From assembly GCF_016342705.1 (NCBI RefSeq), contig NZ_JAEINV010000020.1, forward strand, positions 1-52,288: DNA of 52,288 nt, written 5' to 3'. This stretch comes from Lutibacter sp. (lineage in GTDB: Bacteria; Bacteroidota; Bacteroidia; Flavobacteriales; Flavobacteriaceae). The notes under the pieces are model-generated. The model had not been told where the DNA came from, made no database searches, and was given only the letters and a program-made list of their open reading frames with translations. Numbering within the stretch: the stretch's first letter is position 1; each line of letters opens with the position of its first letter. Both the position numbers and the translations under genes were made by a program. Positions 46,504 to 52,288 of this stretch are shown piece by piece.

Positions 46504-47646
46504 TTAGAACCAAATTGCCACTCCAGCATTAAATATTTTAGAAGTTTCACTTCCTGAAACCGCATTATTAACTAGTTGATAATCAACTTTAAAAGCAGCT
46601 CCGTTTGCAACTTTATAATTTAATCCGAAAATAATTTCGTCTTTATCATACGCTTTATTAGCTAGTAAACTTCCTTCAGTTTCTGCGTGCGTATTGTATT
46701 TTTCATAACGTAAAAATGGTGTTAATTTTTCCTCTCCTTTTAAATTAAAACTATAAGCAATTTCACCGTACAAGCCAGTTAATTTAGAGCCTAAATCCTT
46801 ACCAGTTAACGCATTGTAATCTTCCGTATCTAACAAATTAGCATTAATATATTGCCCTCTTAATTCTAAATTATTGTATTTATAACGTGCATCTAATCCA
46901 ATCATAGAAACACCTACTGTTGAAGCCTCAATTGAAGTATCATCTGTTTGAGTTTTCCCAAAATAACCAGATAACCCAACTCTTAATCCTGCAATTCCAT
47001 AATAATCTAATTTTGTAGAAAAATTAGGAGAATGAACAGTAGACTCTGCTCCTTTTTGACGACCAGAACGTAATCCATTTGAACCTTTAATAATTCCTGC
47101 TCCACCTGCGTAGGATTTAAATCCGTTAAATAAATATGCTTGGTATTTTAATGAAGCATTGTCAATCCTTCCAGAAACACCAACACCTAATTCTCTCCAT
47201 GTTGTTGGAACAATTACGTTGTCTACATTTGGGCGTTCAACACCATAAAATGTTGTTGGCTCATGATATTCGTTAATAATTCCCATTGGCACCAACATTA
47301 AACCTGCTAAAATATTGGCGTTTTCATTTAATTTGTATTTTAAATATGCTTGTTCTACATATACTTCTTGTACGTGTTCGTATTCAATTTCAGTTAAAAA
47401 ACTCACTTTTTCGTTAAATTTATAACCAAATAACAATACTAAACGATGAACATCTAATTTCCCTGGTGCAGAACCGTCTGCTTCATTATAATCTATTTGT
47501 CCATATCCACCAATAGTTATCCCTTTTGGTAAATTGTCATTTAATAATTTGTTTCCTGAATTTTCATAAGTTTCATTGGTAGTTTCTTGCGAAAAACCAA
47601 CCATACTTATTAGTACTGCTGCTAAAAGTAATTGTAATTTTTTCAT
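46504..47646 (-). CDS. Outer-membrane porin (OprO/OprP, phosphate-selective-porin type)
   Basis: A 380-aa protein with a signal peptide (MKKLQLLLAAVLISMVGFSQ) and a 16-18-strand barrel. The typical opening is ITIGGYGQIDYNEADG, followed by KLDVHRLVLLFGYKFNEKVSFLTEIEYEH, which I give here only as the key words VHRLVLLFGYKF and TEIEYEH. It ends in the aromatic strand IFNAGVAIWF. The family passes anions or small solutes. It heads a cluster with the FMN-binding and four-helix proteins. Its promoter has two near-identical operator-like sites, one overlapping the start of transcription. Confidence 0.85.
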   Translation of the reverse strand: MKKLQLLLAAVLISMVGFSQETTNETYENSGNKLLNDNLPKGITIGGYGQIDYNEADGSAPGKLDVHRLVLLFGYKFNEKVSFLTEIEYEHVQEVYVEQAYLKYKLNENANILAGLMLVPMGIINEYHEPTTFYGVERPNVDNVIVPTTWRELGVGVSGRIDNASLKYQAYLFNGFKSYAGGAGIIKGSNGLRSGRQKGAESTVHSPNFSTKLDYYGIAGLRVGLSGYFGKTQTDDTSIEASTVGVSMIGLDARYKYNNLELRGQYINANLLDTEDYNALTGKDLGSKLTGLYGEIAYSFNLKGEEKLTPFLRYEKYNTHAETEGSLLANKAYDKDEIIFGLNYKVANGAAFKVDYQLVNNAVSGSETSKIFNAGVAIWF

Positions 47647-47668
47647 TTTGATTAATTATTTTGTTTTT

Positions 47669-47690
47669 ATTTAGACTTATTATAAATAAT
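47669..47690. promoter_or_regulatory. Operator-like 22-mer, copy 1, over the porin transcription start
   Basis: Reads ATTTAGAC, then TTATTATAAATAAT; the core CTTATTAT-AA-ATAATAAG (47676-47693) is a perfect 8-2-8 dyad. It lies directly downstream of the -7 element at 47695-47702 in the direction of transcription, so it covers about +1 to +20. It resembles DtxR/IdeR- or Fur-type metal boxes. Confidence 0.55.
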
Positions 47691-47694
47691 AAGG

Positions 47695-47702
47695 CAAAAG
47701 TA
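47695..47702 (-). promoter_or_regulatory. -7 element of the porin promoter
   Basis: TACTTTTG matches TAnnTTTG and sits between the two operator-like sites, 48 bp before the porin ATG. No clear -33 TTG at the usual spacing. Confidence 0.5.
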
Positions 47703-47730
47703 ATTAACAATATTAAAATAAAAAAGTCTT

Positions 47731-47752
47731 ATTTAGAATAATTATAAATAAT
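47731..47752. promoter_or_regulatory. Operator-like 22-mer, copy 2, upstream of the porin promoter
   Basis: Reads ATTTAGAA, then TAATTATAAATAAT, identical to copy 1 at 20 of 22 positions, in the same orientation, 62 bp away. It falls about 30-50 bp upstream of the -7 element. Confidence 0.55.
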
Positions 47753-47810
47753 ATGACAAATGTCAGGAAATCAAAAAAAGACAGAAACTAAAATATTAAT
47801 ATTCAATACA

Positions 47811-48674
47811 TTATATATTCTCGAAGATTTTTAAAGCTTCGTTATACGCACTTTCAAAGCTCATTGCGTTAATGTTTGTATTACATTTTTGTTGATTAAA
47901 GTAAGTAATTAACTTTTCTGTAGGCATATTTCCAGTTAATTCATCTTTCGCCATTGGGCAACCACCATATCCTCTAATTGCTCCATCAAAACGATTACAA
48001 CCAGCTTTGTATGCGGCATCCACTTTTTCAAACCAAGTTGCTGGTGTTGTGTGTAAATGAGCTCCAAATTCAATATTTGGATATTGAGGAATTAAATTTG
48101 AAAATAAGTATTCTATTATTTCTGGTGTTGAACTACCAATAGTATCAGACAATGATAAGATCTTCACTCCCATTTCTGCCAATTTATGAGTCCATTCAGA
48201 AACAATATCAACATTCCAAGGATTACCATACGGATTTCCAAATCCCATTGATAAATACGCAACAACCTCTTTATTTGTTTTCACTGAAATATTTAATATT
48301 TCATCTAAAATTAAAATAGATTCTGAAATTGTTTTCCCGGTATTACGCATTTGAAAATTTTCTGAAATAGAAAAAGGATAGCCTAAATAATTAATTTCTT
48401 CAAATTTTGAAGCATCTTCTGCTCCACGCACATTTGCAACAATAGCTAATAATTTACTTTCGGTTTTACTTAAATCTAATTTAGAAAGTACTTCAGTAGT
48501 ATCGCGCATTTGAGGAATTGCTTTTGGAGAAACAAAACTTCCAAAATCTATAGTATCAAAGCCAACACGCAATATGGCATTAATGTATTGCGCTTTTTGT
48601 TTTGTATCAATAAAATGAGTTTTAATACCTTGCATGGCATCTCGCGGACATTCTATGATTTTCACTTTATTCAT
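47811..48674 (-). CDS. Hydroxymethylglutaryl-CoA lyase family protein
   Basis: A 287-aa DRE-TIM metallolyase that cleaves HMG-CoA to acetoacetate and acetyl-CoA, the last step of leucine breakdown. It has the N-terminal IIECPRDAMQGI (the usual form is VEVGPRDGLQNE), SLSDTIGSSTPE, the metal-binding FGAHLHTTPATW, and the catalytic-Cys loop GYGGCPMAKDELTGNMPTE (Cys239, codon 47958-47960). A start three codons upstream would be a TTG, so I prefer the ATG at 48674. The N-terminal motif is more divergent than in typical enzymes. No other leucine-degradation gene is adjacent. Confidence 0.85.
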   Translation of the reverse strand: MNKVKIIECPRDAMQGIKTHFIDTKQKAQYINAILRVGFDTIDFGSFVSPKAIPQMRDTTEVLSKLDLSKTESKLLAIVANVRGAEDASKFEEINYLGYPFSISENFQMRNTGKTISESILILDEILNISVKTNKEVVAYLSMGFGNPYGNPWNVDIVSEWTHKLAEMGVKILSLSDTIGSSTPEIIEYLFSNLIPQYPNIEFGAHLHTTPATWFEKVDAAYKAGCNRFDGAIRGYGGCPMAKDELTGNMPTEKLITYFNQQKCNTNINAMSFESAYNEALKIFENI

Positions 48675-48694
48675 ATAATTCAAATGTACAATAA

Positions 48695-49315
48695 CTAGTT
48701 CGAAAAAATTATAAAAATAGCAATGCCTATAAAAACAACAATTTTAAACCATTTTATATTGCTATTAAATTTTGGATGCTGTTTTAAATAAACTGCAAAA
48801 TTTCCAGAAAGAATGGATACTAATGAAAAAATTATAAAGGCTTGTAACATAAATAATCCGCCCAAAATGTAAAATTGAACAATTGTGCTTTGTATAGCAC
48901 TGTATAAAAACCCAGGAAAAAATGCTAAAAAGAAAATAGAAACTTTCGGATTTAAAACATTCATAATAAATCCTTGTTTAAACAATTTTACCAAACCTTT
49001 TTTTTCTGCTTTTGTGTTTAATAAAACTTCTTCATCAGATTTAAAAGTTAAAAAAGCCAAATACAACAAATAAAATGCTCCAAATAATTTTATTGAAAAA
49101 AATAAATATGCTGAACTTTTTATAATTGCTGAAACTCCAAAAGCTACTAAAGTTGTATGAATAATAATTCCAGAAACTAATCCAAGTGCAGTTGCAATTC
49201 CAAATTTTTTACCATTACTAATGCTTTGCACCAATACATAAATAATGTCTGGTCCAGGCATAATAGTTAACAACATCGATGCTCCAATAAACGATATGAG
49301 AATTTCGTAATTCAA
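48695..49315 (-). CDS. LysE/RhtB-family amino-acid exporter
   Basis: A 206-aa inner-membrane protein with about six helices. It shows the family opening ISFIGASMLLTIMPGPDIIYVL with PGPD, and the second-half pattern KLFGAFYLLYLAFLTFKS and NPKVSIFFLAFFPGF. Members export basic or neutral amino acids or their analogues. The only start that gives the full first helix is a TTG (49313-49315), which comes straight after an in-frame TAA. It lies 13 bp after the epimerase and 20 bp before the HMG-CoA lyase, so the three may be one transcript. Confidence 0.88.
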   Translation of the reverse strand: MNYEILISFIGASMLLTIMPGPDIIYVLVQSISNGKKFGIATALGLVSGIIIHTTLVAFGVSAIIKSSAYLFFSIKLFGAFYLLYLAFLTFKSDEEVLLNTKAEKKGLVKLFKQGFIMNVLNPKVSIFFLAFFPGFLYSAIQSTIVQFYILGGLFMLQAFIIFSLVSILSGNFAVYLKQHPKFNSNIKWFKIVVFIGIAIFIIFSN

Positions 49316-49328
49316 TTAAAGTTTATGA

Positions 49329-50372
49329 TTAAGTATTCAGCTTTAAGTAATTGTTTACAAATGCTTTTACACCTTCTTCTAAATTTGTTGAAGGTTTAAA
49401 ATTTATGTAATTAAACAAACTTTCAACATTAGCATAAGTAGATTTTACGTCACCAGGTTGCATTGGTTTAAAAATAATCTTTCCTTTTTTATTTAATGCT
49501 TTTTCAATAGCCTGAACAAAATCCATTAAAGCAACTGGACTGTTATTTCCAATATTAAAAATTTGATATGGTTTCGAGCTTTTTGAAGAAACTGGTTTTT
49601 TTAGATTAAAATTTGAATTATGTTTTGGAGCTAAAGGAAGTAACCTTTTTATACTTTCTACAATATCACCAACATACGTAAAATCTCTACTCATATCACC
49701 ATTATTAAACACTTCAAATTCCTCATTATTTACAATTGCTTTTGTGAAAATATGTAGCGCCATATCTGGCCTTCCCCATGGTCCGTAAACTGTAAAAAAA
49801 CGTAAACCTGTAGAAGGAATATTATATAAGTTAGCATAAGAATGTGCCATCATTTCATTAGCTTTTTTACTTGCAGCATACATAGCTAATGGATGATCTG
49901 TACAATTATCTTCACTAAAAGGAATTTCTTCGCTTAGCCCATAAACCGAACTTGATGATGCAAAAACCAAATGTTCAACTGGATATGCTCTACAACTCTC
50001 CAAAATATTTAAAAACCCGGTAATATTGCTATCTACATAAGAATGTGGATTTTTTAAAGAATATCTTACTCCTGCTTGTGCTGCTAAATTTACAACATAA
50101 TTAAATTGTTGGCTTTTAAATAATTCTTTAATATTATCTAAATCCTTTAAATCTAGTTTAATAAATGAAATGTTGTTACCTATTAATAATTTATTGTAGT
50201 CTATTTTTGAAGTGTCAAAACCTAAATCCTCAAGTCGTGCCAACTTTAAATTTTGATCATAATAATCATTTATATTATCCAATCCTACAACTTCATAATT
50301 ATTATTTACCAATAATTTTGCTAAATGATAACCAATAAAACCTGCCATTCCAGTAATCAATACTTTTTTCAT
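49329..50372 (-). CDS. NAD-dependent nucleotide-sugar epimerase (UDP-glucuronate 4-epimerase type)
   Basis: A 347-aa extended short-chain dehydrogenase. It has GMAGFIGYHLAKLL for NAD binding, the LAAQAGVRYSLKNPHSYVDSN segment typical of UDP-glucuronate 4-epimerases (in pieces AAQAGVRYSL and PHSYVDSN), the catalytic Ser in FASSSSVYG, and YAASKKANE with Tyr and Lys. It would make UDP-galacturonate for surface polysaccharide. The longest frame starts nine codons earlier at a TTG; the ATG at 50372 gives the normal MKKVLITG start and is chosen. Confidence 0.88.
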   Translation of the reverse strand: MKKVLITGMAGFIGYHLAKLLVNNNYEVVGLDNINDYYDQNLKLARLEDLGFDTSKIDYNKLLIGNNISFIKLDLKDLDNIKELFKSQQFNYVVNLAAQAGVRYSLKNPHSYVDSNITGFLNILESCRAYPVEHLVFASSSSVYGLSEEIPFSEDNCTDHPLAMYAASKKANEMMAHSYANLYNIPSTGLRFFTVYGPWGRPDMALHIFTKAIVNNEEFEVFNNGDMSRDFTYVGDIVESIKRLLPLAPKHNSNFNLKKPVSSKSSKPYQIFNIGNNSPVALMDFVQAIEKALNKKGKIIFKPMQPGDVKSTYANVESLFNYINFKPSTNLEEGVKAFVNNYLKLNT

Positions 50373-50479
50373 AAATACACCATTGTTATTTAAACACAAA
50401 AATAGAATTAATTAAACAAACGGATAATATATGTGCTATTTATTTTAAAATAGTAATAGCCAATTAAAAATTAACTACC

Positions 50480-50487
50480 TAAATTTG
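50480..50487 (+). promoter_or_regulatory. -7 element of the FTCD gene
   Basis: TAAATTTG matches TAnnTTTG. It overlaps the possible TTG start at 50485, which argues that translation begins instead at the ATG at 50509. Confidence 0.45.
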
Positions 50488-50508
50488 AAACACCAAAATA
50501 TAATAACA

Positions 50509-52200
50509 ATGAACAAACAATTAATTGAATGTGTACCTAATATAAGTGAAGGAAGAGATAGTGCTAAAATTAAAGCCATTGCAGCTGTTGTTGAAACTGT
50601 TGAAGGAGTTAAATTATTAGATATTGATCCTGGAAAAGCAACTAATAGAACGGTAATTACTTTTGTTGGTGAGCCAGAAAATGTAATTGAAGCTGCCTTT
50701 AGATTGATAAAAAAAGCTTCAGAACTTATAGATATGAGTAAACATTGTGGTGAGCACCCAAGATTTGGAGCTACAGATGTATGTCCATTAGTACCAATCT
50801 CCGGAATTACGTTAGAAGAAGCTGCTGTTTTTGCACATAAATTAGGCGAACGTGTAGGAAGAGAATTAGGAATACCTGGGTATTTTTATGAAAAGGCAGC
50901 AAAAGAAGAGAAAAGAAAAAACTTAGCTAGCTGCAGATCTGGGGAATATGAAGGACTGAAAGAAAAACTAATAAACCCTTCTTGGAAACCCGACTTTGGT
51001 CCTGCTGAATTTAATACTTCAGTTGTAAAAACAGGAGCTATTGCAATTTCAGCGCGTGATTTTTTAATTGCCTACAATATAAACTTAAATACTACTTCAA
51101 CCAGAAGAGCTAATGCAATTGCTTTTGATATTCGCGAAGCCGGTAGGGTTCAATATGAAGGAAATAAAGTTTCAGGAAAACCAATGTTAGATGCTAATGG
51201 TGAACCTATTAGAATTCCCGGGAAATTAAAAGCCGTAAAAGGTATTGGATGGTTTATTGAAGAATATGGTATTGCTCAAATTTCATATAATTTAACAAAT
51301 ATAAATATAACATCTATGCATGTTGCTTTTGACGAAACTGTTAAAGCCGCAACAGAAAGAGGTCTGCGAGTTACCGGCTCTGAGTTAATTGGATTAATTC
51401 CTTTAAAAGCATTGCTAGATGCCGGCGATTTTTTTCTTAAAAAGCAAGAGCGATCTTTAGGAATTTCCGAAGAAGAAAAAATTAAAATTGCAGTAAAATC
51501 TTTAGGTTTAGATGATTTAAAACCTTTTAACCCAAAAGAAAAAATTATTGAATATTTACTGGAAGACAGCACTAAAAAGCTGGTAGATTTAACAGTGAGA
51601 AATTTTGCAGAGGAAACAGCAAGTGAATCTATGGCTCCTGGTGGAGGTTCTATTTCAGCTTATGTTGGCGCTCTTGGAGTTTCTTTAGGAACAATGGTTG
51701 CCAATTTATCTGCTCATAAAGCGGGTTGGGATGATAAATGGGAGTATTTCTCAGACTATGCGGTAAAAGGACAAGCTTATAAAAATAAGTTATTGTTTTT
51801 AGTTGATGAGGACACCAATGCTTTTAATAAAATTATTGATGGATTTAGAATGCCTAAATCTAACAATGAAGAAATTGAAAACAGAAAAACAGCTATTGAA
51901 AGCGCTACTAAATATGCTACTGAAATTCCATTTCAAGTTATGGAAACTGCTTATAATTCTATAGAAGTTATGCAAGCAATGCTTAAAGATGGGATACAAA
52001 ATTCTTTATCCGATGCTGCTGTTGGAGTTTTATGCGCAAGAACTGCTGTTATTGGAGCATATTTTAATGTGAAAATTAATGCAAAAGACATAAAAGACAG
52101 AGTTTTCGCTGAAAATATAATAAATAAAGCTACTGATATTTATGCTAAAACTATAGCTGCTGAAAAAGAAGTGATAGATTTTATAAATTCTAAGATGTAA
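50509..52200 (+). CDS. Bifunctional glutamate formimidoyltransferase / formimidoyl-THF cyclodeaminase
   Basis: A 563-aa fusion of the two last steps of one histidine-degradation route, passing the formimino group to tetrahydrofolate and releasing ammonia. The N-terminal formiminotransferase (about 1-320) has IECVPNISEGRD, HCGEHPRFGATDVCPL and GIPGYFYEKAA. The C-terminal cyclodeaminase (about 350-563) has TASESMAPGGGSISAYVGAL and DEDTNAFNKI. The full-length fusion occurs in animals and many Bacteroidota. The ATG at 50509 fits the family start; an upstream TTG at 50485 overlaps the -7 element. It is the last gene, with the right-hand repeat beginning 12 bp after its stop. Confidence 0.93.
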   Translation: MNKQLIECVPNISEGRDSAKIKAIAAVVETVEGVKLLDIDPGKATNRTVITFVGEPENVIEAAFRLIKKASELIDMSKHCGEHPRFGATDVCPLVPISGITLEEAAVFAHKLGERVGRELGIPGYFYEKAAKEEKRKNLASCRSGEYEGLKEKLINPSWKPDFGPAEFNTSVVKTGAIAISARDFLIAYNINLNTTSTRRANAIAFDIREAGRVQYEGNKVSGKPMLDANGEPIRIPGKLKAVKGIGWFIEEYGIAQISYNLTNINITSMHVAFDETVKAATERGLRVTGSELIGLIPLKALLDAGDFFLKKQERSLGISEEEKIKIAVKSLGLDDLKPFNPKEKIIEYLLEDSTKKLVDLTVRNFAEETASESMAPGGGSISAYVGALGVSLGTMVANLSAHKAGWDDKWEYFSDYAVKGQAYKNKLLFLVDEDTNAFNKIIDGFRMPKSNNEEIENRKTAIESATKYATEIPFQVMETAYNSIEVMQAMLKDGIQNSLSDAAVGVLCARTAVIGAYFNVKINAKDIKDRVFAENIINKATDIYAKTIAAEKEVIDFINSKM

Positions 52201-52211
52201 AATATTTTAAG

Positions 52212-52288
52212 TGAGTCGTCCTAAAATAGGTTGACGATTATTAAAAAAAATAATGAAAACCTGTGAAGATATCTTCACAGGTTTTTTG
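52212..52288. repeat. Terminal segment of a probable insertion sequence (right edge)
   Basis: Inverted copy of 1-74 with one mismatch, starting TGAGTCGTCC and running to the window end. It begins 12 bp after the FTCD stop. Together with the left copy it suggests that the same element lies beyond both edges. Confidence 0.6.
52256..52285. terminator. 30-bp perfect palindrome, terminator-like (right copy)
   Basis: Same palindrome as at 1-30, ending here in a six-base T-run. It would stop transcription leaving the FTCD gene or coming from the adjoining element. Confidence 0.55.

Overview
The window looks like a core-chromosome segment of a low-GC member of the Bacteroidota, most likely a flavobacterium. 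The evidence is the very AT-rich DNA; several upstream regions with a Bacteroidota-type -7 element (TAnnTTTG); clade-typical genes (a DUF4290 protein, a heavy-metal RND pump fused to its outer-membrane factor, a BtuG-like propeller lipoprotein next to a BtuB-like receptor, a MurA with Asp in place of the catalytic Cys); and acidic residues right after a lipoprotein cysteine, as in the flavobacterial surface-export signal. I saw no integrase, phage genes, tRNA, rRNA or CRISPR array.

Layout. Nearly everything is on the minus strand. 0-7 kb: a prohibitin-like membrane protein and a metal efflux module (His-rich secreted protein, pump fused to outer-membrane factor, periplasmic adaptor). 7-11.6 kb: a von Willebrand A-type membrane protein behind fabG, a two-domain RskA-like surface lipoprotein, and a Crp/Fnr regulator. 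11.7-18.8 kb: glycogen synthesis (glgA, glgC, glgB) followed by a cytoplasmic GH31 glucosidase. 19-22.6 kb: aconitase and a sugar O-acyltransferase. 22.7-29.3 kb: RNase P RNA, dnaJ, grpE, murA, a DUF4290 gene and a UvrD/PcrA helicase. 29.3-32.9 kb: a His-containing polytopic membrane protein, a FadL-type outer-membrane protein and a small anchored protein. 33-37.9 kb: a vitamin B12 uptake locus. 38-45.3 kb: parC, parE, ychF, guaB. 45.4-47.8 kb: a porin, a flavin-carrying periplasmic protein and a four-helix membrane protein. 47.8-52.2 kb: HMG-CoA lyase, a LysE exporter, a nucleotide-sugar epimerase and, on the plus strand, the histidine-degradation enzyme FTCD.

Two accessory systems stand out. 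The B12 locus has a minus-strand arm under a cobalamin riboswitch (BtuB-like receptor and BtuG-like lipoprotein) and a divergent plus-strand arm (BtuF-like binding protein and a degenerate PduO-fold protein lacking the ATP-binding and catalytic motifs of cobalamin adenosyltransferases). The second is porin, FMN-binding protein and His-bearing four-helix membrane protein. Its promoter carries two near-identical 22-bp operator-like sites flanking a -7 element, which suggests a metal-repressed envelope redox system that I cannot match to a described one.

Both ends of the window carry the same 74-bp sequence in inverted orientation, beginning with TG and ending in a 30-bp perfect palindrome. This looks like one end of an IS3-type insertion sequence lying just outside each edge, so the window is probably a contig bounded by two copies of one element.
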